Shown: positions 52,729 through 61,851, numbered from the stretch's first letter. The stretch: 64,000 nucleotides of DNA from an uncultured Exiguobacterium sp. (GCA_913775715.1 CAJYMC010000007.1:1054001-1118000); one strand, 5' to 3'. Notes: generated by a model not told the origin, from the sequence alone. A program made the numbers and translations.

Positions 52729-54102
52729 TTAAATTCCGTCTGCCATCTCTTCTTTGAAACCGAACCAGTACGTGAACAGGAATCCTGCCGCGTACGAGAT
52801 GACGAGGCCCGCAATATAAGTCAAATACATCCCGTTGTCGATCAACGGTGTCAACGATAAACCGGATACGCCGACTCCAAGCGCCGTTGTCTTCATCGTT
52901 GCTTGGAAGGCACCACCGACTGCTGCGCCGAGACATGCCGTTACGAACGGACGACCGAGTGGTAACGTGACCCCGTATAACAACGGTTCACCAATTCCGA
53001 GGAATCCGACTGGAATCGCACCTTTGATGATGTTACGCAGGCGCGGATTACGCGTCTTGACGAAAATCGCCATTGCCGCCCCGACTTGACCCGCTCCTGC
53101 CATCGCAAGAATCGGTAAGAGTGGTGTGTTGCCGATCGTATTCAAGAACTCGAGATGGATCGGTGTCAATCCATGATGAAGACCGACCATGACGAGTGGC
53201 AGGAAGAAGCCAGCCAGCACGGCTCCCGCGAGTGGTCCACCGACCTCAAGTACGGCATTGATCGCTTTCATGATCCCGTCTGACAACAGTCCCGCAATTG
53301 GCATGATCGCATAAAGCGAGGCGAATCCGACAATCAGCACCGTAAACAGTGGCGTAAAGATGATATCGATCGATGCGAACATGAAGCGACGGATGTGTTT
53401 CTCAAGATACGTCATCAACCACGCAGCGAAGATGACACCAAACAAGCCGCCCCTGCCTGGAACGAGCGGTTCCCCGTAAATCGTGATGTCCGCAAGCACG
53501 GGGTTGAATAGAATCCCACCGGCAATCGCCCCGAGTACCGGCGTTCCGCCGAACTCTTTCGCCGTATTCCAACCGACAAGGATTGCAAGATATGCAAAGA
53601 CCGTCCCACCGATCAAGAGTAAAATCTGCATCCATGTCTGTGTTGCATCGACACCCGCATTTTTCGCGAAGTTCGCACCACCGTTGATGATACCGGAAGC
53701 AACAAGACCCGGAATGAGCGGGATGAAGATGTTCCCGATTCGGCGCAAGAAGCGTTTGAATGGTGACTGTTGTTTTGCTTTCACTTTTTGCCGTTCGACG
53801 GCAGCTCGTTCTTCTGGCGTCAAATTCGGATCAACGGACTCTTCCCCGATCGCGAGTCCCGTCTCGCGACTTAAGTGATCGGCTACCCGATTGACTGTTC
53901 CCGGACCGACGACGATTTGTAACGTCTCGTCATCGATGACCCCCATGACGCCGTCAATCCGCTTTACCGCATCAATATCTGCTTGCGTCGGATCCTTTAA
54001 CGATAAGCGTACCCGCGTCATACAGTGCGCAAGTTGCCGGAGATTGTCTTTTCCACCGACGTGCTCGAGTATCGCCTGTGCCAGCACTTCTTCCTTCTTC
54101 AT
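52729..54102 (-). CDS. murP: PTS IIBC component (MurP-like)
   Basis: This 457-residue protein has an N-terminal EIIB domain (residues 1-90, phospho-Cys in RQLAHCMTRVRL) and a long EIIC part with about ten membrane helices (FIPLIPGLVASGIINGGANF, HGLTPIHLEFLNTIG and GFLGIGEPLLYGVTLPLG). No IIA domain is present, as in MurP, which borrows IIA of glucose. It imports and phosphorylates MurNAc or a MurNAc disaccharide. It is 12 bp downstream of murQ and is probably co-transcribed with it. Confidence 0.88.
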   Translation of the reverse strand: MKKEEVLAQAILEHVGGKDNLRQLAHCMTRVRLSLKDPTQADIDAVKRIDGVMGVIDDETLQIVVGPGTVNRVADHLSRETGLAIGEESVDPNLTPEERAAVERQKVKAKQQSPFKRFLRRIGNIFIPLIPGLVASGIINGGANFAKNAGVDATQTWMQILLLIGGTVFAYLAILVGWNTAKEFGGTPVLGAIAGGILFNPVLADITIYGEPLVPGRGGLFGVIFAAWLMTYLEKHIRRFMFASIDIIFTPLFTVLIVGFASLYAIMPIAGLLSDGIMKAINAVLEVGGPLAGAVLAGFFLPLVMVGLHHGLTPIHLEFLNTIGNTPLLPILAMAGAGQVGAAMAIFVKTRNPRLRNIIKGAIPVGFLGIGEPLLYGVTLPLGRPFVTACLGAAVGGAFQATMKTTALGVGVSGLSLTPLIDNGMYLTYIAGLVISYAAGFLFTYWFGFKEEMADGI

Positions 54103-54114
54103 CGTGTTTCCCCC

Positions 54115-54999
54115 TTAGAGTGCGTCTCGGACGAATCCGTTTGCTTGCTGTAATCGTTCGACGGCTTCCGCGTACGGAACATTCGCGAGAATCATGACGA
54201 TCGCCGTCTTGACGTGCCCGTGCGATTCACTAAAGATACGCTCCGCCGTTATGGCGTCGACTCCTGTCGCCTCACAAATCATCCGCTTCGCCCGGATCTC
54301 GAGCTTCTCGTTTGTTGACTGGACGTCGACCATCAGATTTTGATAGACCTTGCCGATACCGATCATCGCCGCCGTCGAAATCATGTTCAAGACGAGCTTT
54401 TGCGCCGTTCCAGCCTTTAGTCGTGTTGATCCCGTCAAGACTTCCGGACCTGTTTCGACTTCGATCGCATAACGCGCGTGCCCACTGATGACCGCATCCG
54501 TGTTGCAAGAAATCGCTGCCGTCACTGCTCCGACTCCCTTTGCGTAATCAAGCCCGCCGATGACATACGGCGTCCGACCGCTCGCAGCGATCCCGATGAC
54601 CGTATCACGTGCTTCTAGCTGGAGCGCTTTCAAATCGTCGACGGCAAGCGTCCGACTATCCTCTGCTCCCTCGACCGCCTTGATTAACGCGCGTTCGCCG
54701 CCAGCAATCAAACCAACGACCATGTCTGGTGAGACCCCGAACGTCGGTACACACTCCGCCGCATCGAGAATACCGAGTCGTCCGCTCGTACCAGCACCGA
54801 TGTAAATCAAGCGTCCTCCGTTTTTGAATGATGCAATGACATGTTTGACGACTTCCGCGATAACAGGAATTTGTTCCCGAATGACCGTCGCGACCGTTTG
54901 ATCCTCAGCATTCATCACCCGTAAGACATCCTCGACTGTCATCTCATCGAGTTGCATCGTCTGTTCATTCCGACGTTCCGTTGCTAATTGATCTAACAT
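54115..54999 (-). CDS. murQ: N-acetylmuramic acid 6-phosphate etherase (MurQ)
   Basis: This 294-residue cytoplasmic SIS-domain enzyme cleaves the lactyl ether of MurNAc-6-phosphate to give GlcNAc-6-phosphate. It shows LATERRNEQTMQLDEM near the N-terminus, IYIGAGTSGRLGILDAAEC, the family signature, and a second GIAASGRTPYVIGGLDYA strand. AGGGTG lies six bases before the ATG at 54999. It is the first gene of the mur operon, with a promoter at about 55030-55056. Confidence 0.93.
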   Translation of the reverse strand: MLDQLATERRNEQTMQLDEMTVEDVLRVMNAEDQTVATVIREQIPVIAEVVKHVIASFKNGGRLIYIGAGTSGRLGILDAAECVPTFGVSPDMVVGLIAGGERALIKAVEGAEDSRTLAVDDLKALQLEARDTVIGIAASGRTPYVIGGLDYAKGVGAVTAAISCNTDAVISGHARYAIEVETGPEVLTGSTRLKAGTAQKLVLNMISTAAMIGIGKVYQNLMVDVQSTNEKLEIRAKRMICEATGVDAITAERIFSESHGHVKTAIVMILANVPYAEAVERLQQANGFVRDAL

Positions 55000-55028
55000 C
55001 TGCTTCACCCTTTCTCTTCCCTCCCTTT

Positions 55029-55084
55029 ATTATATAATTAAGAAATTTTAATTCAATATTATTTATTTAATTTTGAAATTAAAT
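55029..55084 (-). promoter_or_regulatory. mur operon promoter with two palindromes
   Basis: On the minus strand TTGAAT (55051-55056) and TATAAT (55029-55034) are 16 bp apart. A near-palindrome GAATTAAAATTTC overlaps the -35/spacer region, and a perfect 20-bp palindrome with arms ATTTAATTT/AAATTAAAT lies at 55065-55084. Such sites suit an RpiR-type MurR regulator, which is not in the window. Confidence 0.55.
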
Positions 55085-55117
55085 TTCGTTGTATAAAATT
55101 AAGGTCTCTCCCTTTTT

Positions 55118-56671
55118 TCAGGCTCGGTCCCTTGATTTCCTGCTTGTCATAATTTCTTCATTCGTAAAGTCCAGTAACACAGACATTCGCTTCCGTCCAA
55201 TCGTCGTGACAAGTAACGGGATGCGTGGTCCATAGGATTGATTGATCGTTAATTGATAGAGTATCGTCGCATAATGTTTCTGCAGGCGAAGCGTCTCCTT
55301 TTTCTCAGCTTGCCTTGTCAGACGGTAGAAGGCAGCGAGGATGTCTTCATTCGTTCGGAGAGCAACGACGAATTGTTGGATCCAGTTCTGTTCCGTTTCC
55401 GTCAGATGCGCATGTAGTTCATAATTCGGAACAGAGCTGACTTGAAGTTCCCGATCCGGACACCATTGCGTAACGAAAGTCCGAGCACGTGCAATCTGTT
55501 CAGTCGGAACGCTCACGCAAAATACGTTTTCGATTAAATCAGGTTCAAAACCAACCATCGGACCAATCATTGTCAACTGAGTAAATGAGACGGGATGAGC
55601 AGTTGCATGATGACTCCAACGAAGACTTTGCTGAATGTCTTCGGATTGACGCGATGAGTGTGCGACAAATCGCTCGAACTCACTGTAATTGCGTAACACA
55701 TCTTCATCGATCCCGATATGAAAGGCGTGATTCGGACGATGTTTCGCAAATAAGAACAGAAGAATGCTCGGTGGATAGACGGCGAGTAGATCTTTCGGAG
55801 TCAAGACACCACCGCTTGAACTCGACATTTTTTTCGAGTCCCCTTTTAGGCGAATGAATTCATACGGGAGATAGAGCGGTGCCGGCTGTTGAAAAATTTC
55901 TTGCGCAATCCGGGACGAAACCGTGTAACTCCCGTTTGCTGCTGAATGATCCTTTCCACCCGGCTCGAAATCGACGCCTTCATGCGCCCAGCGCATCGCC
56001 CAATCGACCTTCCAGTTCAATTTCATCCGGTGTTCCGTCCGCATATCGACCGTTGCCGTATGACCACATCGACAGCTGTAATGGTAGGTAACTTCATCTT
56101 CATCGAACGTATCGATTGTAGTTGCGTCGGTTCCACAAGCAACACAATAGACGGTCGCCGGATAATACGCTGCTCGCTCAGCATCGGATCCAGCCGCTGT
56201 CTTATGTTCGATCAAGATGTCATAAATCGCGTGACGATGGCGAAACGCGTGGATGATTTGTTCAGCATACGTGCCTGACGTATAGGCTTCGTGTTGATAC
56301 CGATAGTCTGGCCTGATCTCGAACGCTTTCAGCATCGTTTCGAATTGTTGTTCAAAGTACGTCGCGTAACTCATATCGGATCCATCCGGTGCTGGAACGG
56401 CGCTATAAGGTATCCCGATGTATCGAGTAAATCCTTGATCGACATCCACGGGTACTTTGCGGAAACGATCGTAATCGTCCCACGAAAACAGGAAACGGAC
56501 GTCTTTGCCGAGGTCTTGCAGTGCACGCGCGACGAAGTACGTCGTGACGACTTCCCGGAAATTGCCGATATGAACGGGACCTGATGGACTGATCCCGGCA
56601 GCGCAGACGTATGTCTCTTTACCCGGCTGACGTTCGATGATGGTTCTTGCAGTGTGTTCTGCCCAATGCAT
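55118..56671 (-). CDS. lysK: Class I lysyl-tRNA synthetase (LysRS1)
   Basis: This 517-residue enzyme charges tRNA-Lys and is unrelated to the common class II LysRS. HIGN is in GPVHIGNFREVVTTYFVARAL, a class I HIGH variant. The KMSKS equivalent is KKMSSSSGG, and a Cys-rich zinc-like insertion (CVACG and CRCGH) lies in the middle. The ATG at 56671 has GGAGG seven bases upstream. A Lys T-box precedes it. In Bacillus cereus a class I LysRS is an accessory enzyme used in stationary phase; the same may hold here (inference). Confidence 0.9.
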   Translation of the reverse strand: MHWAEHTARTIIERQPGKETYVCAAGISPSGPVHIGNFREVVTTYFVARALQDLGKDVRFLFSWDDYDRFRKVPVDVDQGFTRYIGIPYSAVPAPDGSDMSYATYFEQQFETMLKAFEIRPDYRYQHEAYTSGTYAEQIIHAFRHRHAIYDILIEHKTAAGSDAERAAYYPATVYCVACGTDATTIDTFDEDEVTYHYSCRCGHTATVDMRTEHRMKLNWKVDWAMRWAHEGVDFEPGGKDHSAANGSYTVSSRIAQEIFQQPAPLYLPYEFIRLKGDSKKMSSSSGGVLTPKDLLAVYPPSILLFLFAKHRPNHAFHIGIDEDVLRNYSEFERFVAHSSRQSEDIQQSLRWSHHATAHPVSFTQLTMIGPMVGFEPDLIENVFCVSVPTEQIARARTFVTQWCPDRELQVSSVPNYELHAHLTETEQNWIQQFVVALRTNEDILAAFYRLTRQAEKKETLRLQKHYATILYQLTINQSYGPRIPLLVTTIGRKRMSVLLDFTNEEIMTSRKSRDRA

Positions 56672-56692
56672 GATGATTCCTCCAGTAGTAGA

Positions 56693-56965
56693 CAAAAAGC
56701 TGATTTTCGCCCGTTAGTTGCCTAAAGGACGAGAATCAGCTTCCCGTGGTACCACCTTTGTTCGTCCGCCTGTCACCAGGCGAACCTTCACATGTACAAT
56801 CATACATGCTCTCGATAATGGGAGAACCCATCGTAGCATCATCCATATCGGAATCCGTACGAAGCTCGGAGGCTTTTTTCAGAGAGAAACCCGGTCATCC
56901 GCTCTCACCATCCCGGACTCGCTTGGCACCGTCAATTTCTTCCTACTCTTCTCGTCATCGCCTTG
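56693..56965 (-). promoter_or_regulatory. T-box leader, lysine specifier
   Basis: Minus-strand stem I begins GGCGATGACGAGAAGAGTAG and the specifier loop reads GAAA-AAA-GCC, giving AAA (56874-56876) for Lys. The antiterminator motif AAAGGTGGTACCACGGG follows, then a terminator stem AAGCTGATT/AATCAGCTT with T-run (56693-56743). Uncharged tRNA-Lys is expected to permit expression of the class I LysRS. Confidence 0.9.
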
Positions 56966-57098
56966 ACTATGTAATTTTGATTAGCATACAGATTCATCCA
57001 GTTCGTTGTCAATTCTTTTTTGAAAGATGAGGTGATACAGGTTAATGATTCATTTTGAATTTCGATGATACCGTTCTTCGAATTTAATCACTTATCGT

Positions 57099-58052
57099 TC
57101 ATTCCCATCCTGGAAGTGGCTGTGGTTGCTCCTCAACGAAGGCACGATATCCATCGAATTGTAGTCCTTGACGTTGCGGATTATGGTTGCGAATCAACGG
57201 ATCACCCGTCTCGTCCTCGTTCTGCCAAAAACGGTGTTCTGTTTGAAAGACCATGATCGACGAATACTGGAATCTCTCTGCCATTAGATATTCCCGAACC
57301 GATTGCATCACTTTTTCAAAGCGCGAATCCGAGTCGTAGCTACTACTAAGACGTTCTTTTTCTTGTTTCCCTTCGAAAATCTTAACTGAGAAATAAGCAT
57401 TTTTCTTCGACATCGGATACACGATTTCAACGCGAACCGAGTCGACCAACTGAATCGGTCGTGGTTTGCTCACTTCCTCTTCAGAATTGTAATCCTCTAC
57501 ATAATAAGCATCTGTTGCTATCGAGAAATCCTTAAACTCCCAGAACATATCCCCTTGCGCAATGATCGCATATTCAAGGAACGTGCCGAAGTTCTGTCCG
57601 ATCGGGTCTGTCTCCTCTGTCGACAACTCATGAAACATCCAGTGCATATAGGGTGTCTCATCCGTCTTCGCATCTTCCGTATGAATTAAGACATATCCTT
57701 CGTTCATTTCGCCAATCATCAAGAAGTGATCATAGTCTTCATTGATCAGGTCGTCCTCTTTAGCCTGGATCGTCATTTCAATGACTTTTTCAAGTGAATA
57801 GAGTTCGATGCCGAGACCTTGAATCATGAACAACTCCACTCCGTCATGTAAACGAAGAAATGTCTTGTATTCACTTGGTAGTGTTAGCTTGAACTGTGTT
57901 TCAAACGACTGAATCGCCTGTTCCGTCACCGGGTCATTCAAATTGAATTGAGCGACTCCAGTATCATATCGCCGCTGAATGAAAGTCGATCCGTGATTGA
58001 TTTTTTGAGTTAAGACTTCAAGTATTGCTTCGATTTGGTTCATTTCTTGCAT
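57099..58052 (-). CDS. SMI1/KNR4 (SUKH) family protein
   Basis: This 317-residue protein has a SUKH domain in residues 30-170 (PVTEQAIQSFETQFKLTLPSEYKTFLR and LHDGVELFMIQG, then YDHFLMIGEM and a WEFKDFS strand). A beta-rich extension follows (VRVEIVYPMSKKNAYFSVKIFEG) that is not recognised. SUKH proteins commonly act as toxin immunity factors. The ATG at 58052 has AAGGATG upstream. It stands alone near the accessory border with the EamA gene. Confidence 0.82.
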   Translation of the reverse strand: MQEMNQIEAILEVLTQKINHGSTFIQRRYDTGVAQFNLNDPVTEQAIQSFETQFKLTLPSEYKTFLRLHDGVELFMIQGLGIELYSLEKVIEMTIQAKEDDLINEDYDHFLMIGEMNEGYVLIHTEDAKTDETPYMHWMFHELSTEETDPIGQNFGTFLEYAIIAQGDMFWEFKDFSIATDAYYVEDYNSEEEVSKPRPIQLVDSVRVEIVYPMSKKNAYFSVKIFEGKQEKERLSSSYDSDSRFEKVMQSVREYLMAERFQYSSIMVFQTEHRFWQNEDETGDPLIRNHNPQRQGLQFDGYRAFVEEQPQPLPGWE

Positions 58053-58206
58053 GCGTCCCATCCTTTTCTTCTTCGTATTCGTGAATCATACAACTTCACC
58101 CTTTACACCATACCATTTTTTCAATTATTTGGTGTATTCCACCCTACTCCTTCTGTGGTATTCTCGTTCTAATATCATTCAAAAAATGCATTCGAAGAGG
58201 TGACCC

Positions 58207-59118
58207 ATGTCTAAATCATCATCGATGTTACTCATATTACTCGCTGCGATCTTTTGGGGCACGACAGGGACCTCACAAGCCTTTGCGCCGGAAGATGCAC
58301 ATCCGATTGCGATTGGTGCCGTTCGTCTGGCTGTCGGTGGACTGTTCTTACTCTGTCCCGTTCTCTTCAAAGGAACGCTGACGTTACGCGACTGGCCGTT
58401 GCGAACGATTTTACTCGCTGCCGTCAGCATGGCGGCTTACCAACCGCTATTCTTCTCGGCTGTTTTGATGACCGGTGTCGCCGTCGGTACTGTCGTTGCG
58501 ATTGGGAGCGCGCCGATCTTTTCTGGCTGTATCGAGTGGCTGTTCCTAAAGAAACGTCCAGCGTTGCTGTGGTGGGCATCGACCGGACTATCGATCACCG
58601 GTTGTCTGTTGCTTTTGAACAATCAAGCAACAGTCGCAATTGATCCAATCGGAATCGTCCTTGCACTCGGTGCCGGACTATCGTTTGCCGGGTATACGTT
58701 CGTCAGTCGAGATCTCGTCAAGACACACGCACCGCTGTCAGTCGTTGCCGTCATCTTCTCAACAAGCGCCTTACTGTTGTCGCCTTTGCTCTTCTTATTC
58801 GACCTCTCCTGGTTGTTCACGTCACGTGGTGCCGGAATCAGCCTTCATCTTGGCGTCGTTGCGACTGGGTTTGCTTATTGGTTATTCGCGAAAGGACTAT
58901 CGAACGTAACATCGTCGACTGCCGTCACGCTCTCGCTCGGTGAACCGCTGACCGCTGCCTTGCTCGGTGTATTTGTCCTCGGCGAACAGTTAAGTGGCAC
59001 GGCTTGGTTCGGGATCTCGTTATTGTTACTCGGAATCGCCTTATTGATCGGTTCGTCACGCCTAGCAGCGCGCCAAACGGTTTTGACAGAAGAACGACAA
59101 ACTCGGACTGGAGGCTAA
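58207..59118 (+). CDS. EamA/DMT family transporter
   Basis: This 303-residue protein has ten membrane helices in two EamA repeats. The first repeat includes AAIFWGTTGTSQAFAP and HPIAIGAVRLAVGGLFLL. The second includes GLSFAGYTFVSRDL and VTSSTAVTLSLGEPLTAALLGV. Such proteins export metabolites or drugs across the membrane. ATG with GAGGTGA upstream. A 153-residue gene follows after 3 bp. Confidence 0.88.
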   Translation: MSKSSSMLLILLAAIFWGTTGTSQAFAPEDAHPIAIGAVRLAVGGLFLLCPVLFKGTLTLRDWPLRTILLAAVSMAAYQPLFFSAVLMTGVAVGTVVAIGSAPIFSGCIEWLFLKKRPALLWWASTGLSITGCLLLLNNQATVAIDPIGIVLALGAGLSFAGYTFVSRDLVKTHAPLSVVAVIFSTSALLLSPLLFLFDLSWLFTSRGAGISLHLGVVATGFAYWLFAKGLSNVTSSTAVTLSLGEPLTAALLGVFVLGEQLSGTAWFGISLLLLGIALLIGSSRLAARQTVLTEERQTRTGG

Positions 59119-59121
59119 ATC

Positions 59122-59583
59122 ATGCAAGAAATCACGCTTGAGAAACTACAATTTCGCGAAGATTATCACATCGGACTCAATCAGTTCTTGATCGATGTCG
59201 CAAATGGAAACCGATTGATCTTTCATTTTCGTGGGCATACGGAGGAGACGATGGTCATCGTCGGCGACTACAGCTGTAATTACTTCCGATTGACCTTCGA
59301 GGCGGATGCGATTTTGCTTCGTTCACCGGACCTCTATGAACTAACAGAAGAGGTCGAGATCAATCCGATTCCACTCCTGACGCTGACCGATTCAAAACTA
59401 CTGACGTTTGCACGTAATTCGATGAATCTCGATCCTGCACAAGACTGGGTCCATTACTGGCTCCGGGCGTTCGAGCAGGATTTTCATGTCTTGTCGCCCC
59501 GTCCACCGGTTCTGACCGATCTCGGACATAAACGCAGCGATGCAATCGTCACGTATTCCTTTGATTCGCTCATCGTTGAATAA
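59122..59583 (+). CDS. Hypothetical protein (153 aa) in the EamA unit
   Basis: This is a soluble protein with no recognised domain. It has a beta-rich N-terminal half (FQxREDYHIGLNQFLIDVANG and RLIFHFRGHTEETMVIVG) and a helical DLYELTEEVEINPIPLL segment. A 3-bp gap separates it from the EamA stop, with GGAGG inside that gene's end, so the two are translationally coupled. Function unknown. Confidence 0.7.
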   Translation: MQEITLEKLQFREDYHIGLNQFLIDVANGNRLIFHFRGHTEETMVIVGDYSCNYFRLTFEADAILLRSPDLYELTEEVEINPIPLLTLTDSKLLTFARNSMNLDPAQDWVHYWLRAFEQDFHVLSPRPPVLTDLGHKRSDAIVTYSFDSLIVE

Positions 59584-59596
59584 CCTGAACCATTTT

Positions 59597-59646
59597 CATA
59601 GAAAAGATCCACGAAACGGACAGTCGTTTCGTGGATCTTTTCTATG
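59597..59646. terminator. Strong bidirectional terminator
   Basis: Two perfect 22-bp arms (CATAGAAAAGATCCACGAAA and its complement, extended by CG) are separated by GACAGT. T-tracts end both arms. Confidence 0.9.
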
Positions 59647-59664
59647 AACATTTATAGGAGCAGA

Positions 59665-60186
59665 TTATGGATGGTCAATCGTATATTCCATCACCCAGCA
59701 CGTATCTTCATTGATTTTTTTTACTTTCTGAAACCCGCATTTTTCATAGGCTTTAATTGCTCTAAGATTTGATACGTCAGGATCTAAAATAATTCTATTT
59801 ACTTCCTTATCTCGAGCGATATCTTCAACGAATAACTTTATCATTTTCGTTCCAATACCTTTATTAAAAAGTTCAGGATAACCAATAAACTGGTCAATTC
59901 CAATTATGATAAAATTCGCAGGATATCCAAATACCTCTTTTTGTTCGTCCGTTATCAAATAACGTTGCATGAATCCAACAGGTTCATCACCTAACTCTAC
60001 GATGTAGGGAACGATAGGTATCTCTCCATTTACTCTCGGTTCGTATTTATCTATCACTTGTCGTAACGTAAATGGTGCGTTCATATCTCCATAGAACTCT
60101 AACACTTCTTTTGTACTTAACCATTGAGACATGATTTCATAATCGGTATGTTGCATTTTTCTGATTGAGAAAGAATTGCTTTTCAT
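59665..60186 (-). CDS. AAC(6')-like aminoglycoside acetyltransferase
   Basis: This 173-residue GNAT protein has IIIGIDQFIGYPELFNKGIG followed by TKMIKLFVEDI, which is close to the acetyl-CoA segment of the N-terminal half of the bifunctional AAC(6')-Ie enzyme. RIILDPDVSNLRAIKAYEKCGF is the matching C-terminal signature. It may acetylate an aminoglycoside 6'-amine; other amine substrates are possible. The gene is AT-rich compared with its surroundings, which suggests transfer. The ATG at 60186 has GAGAGG upstream. Confidence 0.75.
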   Translation of the reverse strand: MKSNSFSIRKMQHTDYEIMSQWLSTKEVLEFYGDMNAPFTLRQVIDKYEPRVNGEIPIVPYIVELGDEPVGFMQRYLITDEQKEVFGYPANFIIIGIDQFIGYPELFNKGIGTKMIKLFVEDIARDKEVNRIILDPDVSNLRAIKAYEKCGFQKVKKINEDTCWVMEYTIDHP

Positions 60187-60245
60187 ATGTACCTCTCGCA
60201 TTCATTCATAACCGCCCAACGACTCGCGCCAGACGGTTATTTGGA

Positions 60246-60722
60246 TTATAAATACAAAGATAAGGTTTTCTCAACCGACTGGACGGAATCGATCGGACTG
60301 AAGCGTTGTACAACACGTCCTTGGCGATCAATTAAAAACTTCGTATAATTCCATTTGATCTTCGACGACAGTAAACCGGAGCGTTCTCGTTTTAGGAATG
60401 TATAAAGCGGATGCTCATTTGGTCCATTGACGTCGATCTTCTGAAACATCGGAAACGTCACACCATAGTTCAGCTGACAGAACTGCATCGTCTCTTCCTG
60501 ACTCGCGAACTCCTGCTGATTGAATTGATCGCACGGAAAGCCAAGCACCGTGACTCCTTGTTCGTCATATTTATCGTACAATGCTTGTAGTTCGCCAAGT
60601 TGTTTGACGAGCCCACATTTGCTTGCTGTGTTGACGATCACGAGGACACGCCCCGCATAGTCACCTAATGAAACAGTCTCTCCCGCTGCATTTTGTACAG
60701 TTGCATCATATACGGTTTGCAT
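60246..60722 (-). CDS. Glutathione peroxidase-like protein
   Basis: This 158-residue thioredoxin-fold peroxidase has the active-site Cys in NTASKCGL (replacing selenocysteine), Gln in FPCDQFNQQEF and Trp-Asn in IKWNYTKFLID, completing the catalytic tetrad. Bacterial forms usually use thioredoxin as electron donor to reduce hydroperoxides. The ATG at 60722 (MQTVYDATVQ) has AAGGGG upstream; a longer frame is not needed. Confidence 0.92.
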   Translation of the reverse strand: MQTVYDATVQNAAGETVSLGDYAGRVLVIVNTASKCGLVKQLGELQALYDKYDEQGVTVLGFPCDQFNQQEFASQEETMQFCQLNYGVTFPMFQKIDVNGPNEHPLYTFLKRERSGLLSSKIKWNYTKFLIDRQGRVVQRFSPIDSVQSVEKTLSLYL

Positions 60723-60795
60723 GATTCCCAGCCCCTTTGCCCTGAGTATAAAACAAAGCACGTATCCTGTCGTTTACAGGCATGCGCGTAATGCT

Positions 60796-61014
60796 TTACC
60801 AAATCGCTTCTTCTTTATCACTCAGTTTGATGACGAACGGTAGAATCAAGACAAATAACAGACTGATATAACCGAGCGATAAGTAATGTTGCGAGTCTTT
60901 CGAAATGTATTGTTTCACGCCGCAGTTCGGACACGCTTTCCCATGTTTCGCAAATCCGACAGCAAGCACTTCTTTCGTTTTGAACGTATACTGGCAATTC
61001 GTACAACGTACCAT
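60796..61014 (-). CDS. CxxC-zinc-ribbon small membrane protein
   Basis: This 72-residue protein has two CxxC pairs (CTNC and CPNC) in the first 35 residues, resembling the TIGR04104 zinc-finger group, and one membrane helix near residues 45-65. The KACPNCGVKQYISKDS segment is typical. Location is probably membrane-anchored with the ribbon in the cytoplasm. ATG with GGGGGATGAT upstream. Function unknown. Confidence 0.8.
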   Translation of the reverse strand: MVRCTNCQYTFKTKEVLAVGFAKHGKACPNCGVKQYISKDSQHYLSLGYISLLFVLILPFVIKLSDKEEAIW

Positions 61015-61034
61015 CAGATCATCCCCCTTCTCCC

Positions 61035-61535
61035 TTATCTACTTGTGGACTCAGGAAAAAGTTTCATCGAGTGGACAGGTTGTAAACGCATCTTTAAAAA
61101 TTCATAGCTTCCACCGTTCGTCGCTTGTTGGAACCGTTCGACTGGAAGGAAGCCACTTTTCGTATACAAGCGAATCGCCCGCTCGTTGAATGTCGCGACA
61201 GCTAATTCGATTTGTTTAGGTGCATACCGATCTATTAAGAACGCAAGACCAGCTTCTAAAAATGCCACTCCATTTCCTCGTCCCGTCAAGTCTGGTCGCA
61301 TGCCAAGCCCGACGTCAACGACGTCTGCTTTTGGTTCGAATACATAGTACCCAATCAATTCTTCCCCATCCAACACAGCAAAATAATGTTCCGTTCGCTT
61401 TGCTGGATCGAGAAATTCTACTAAATCTTCCTCGTCATTCGGTATATCGTAAAACGCAAACGGTCCATCATACTGCCACTCGTAGGCGATCTGTTCCGCC
61501 TGTCGTTGCGTCAGCAGTGAAAATGTATAGCTCAT
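61035..61535 (-). CDS. GNAT family N-acetyltransferase
   Basis: This protein of about 166 residues has the RimI-like core: EELIGYYVFEPKADVVDVGLG, acetyl-CoA loop DLTGRGNGVAFLEAG, and a C-terminal VATFNERAIRLYTKSGF. The acceptor is unknown. The start ATG is one codon after a GTG, with AGGAG upstream. It lies 21 bp upstream of the zinc-ribbon gene. Confidence 0.88.
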   Translation of the reverse strand: MSYTFSLLTQRQAEQIAYEWQYDGPFAFYDIPNDEEDLVEFLDPAKRTEHYFAVLDGEELIGYYVFEPKADVVDVGLGMRPDLTGRGNGVAFLEAGLAFLIDRYAPKQIELAVATFNERAIRLYTKSGFLPVERFQQATNGGSYEFLKMRLQPVHSMKLFPESTSR

Positions 61536-61560
61536 CACGATTCAGCTCCTATTCAATTCG

Positions 61561-61851
61561 TCAACGCGTTCGACTTTTTCGGTGATCGAGCAAAAGTGGC
61601 AATACATTTAAACCGATCGAGATGAACGTCAACACCCACAGTGTCCGCTCCATGCCTGGTACAACGTCTTGTAACGCTGCCCAGTCCTCACGCGCCACGA
61701 ATTCAGCGACAAGTCGGTATTCCGCGCACAGCGTCAGTGCGGTAAAACTCAGTCCAAGCAACATCAGGAAACGATAGTCCTTACCGATTAAATAAAAGAT
61801 GATATTCAGAGCCGTAAATCCAATCGCTATTAAACCCAGTATGATCCACAT
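61561..61851 (-). CDS. Small membrane protein (96 aa)
   Basis: Three hydrophobic segments (about 2-20, 26-45 and 70-88) and an acidic loop (EFVAREDWAALQD). The layout with LIGKDYRFLMLLGLSFTALTLC matches small conserved proteins of Bacillota that I recall but cannot name. ATG with GGAGGAAAT upstream. Confidence 0.65.
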   Translation of the reverse strand: MWIILGLIAIGFTALNIIFYLIGKDYRFLMLLGLSFTALTLCAEYRLVAEFVAREDWAALQDVVPGMERTLWVLTFISIGLNVLPLLLDHRKSRTR

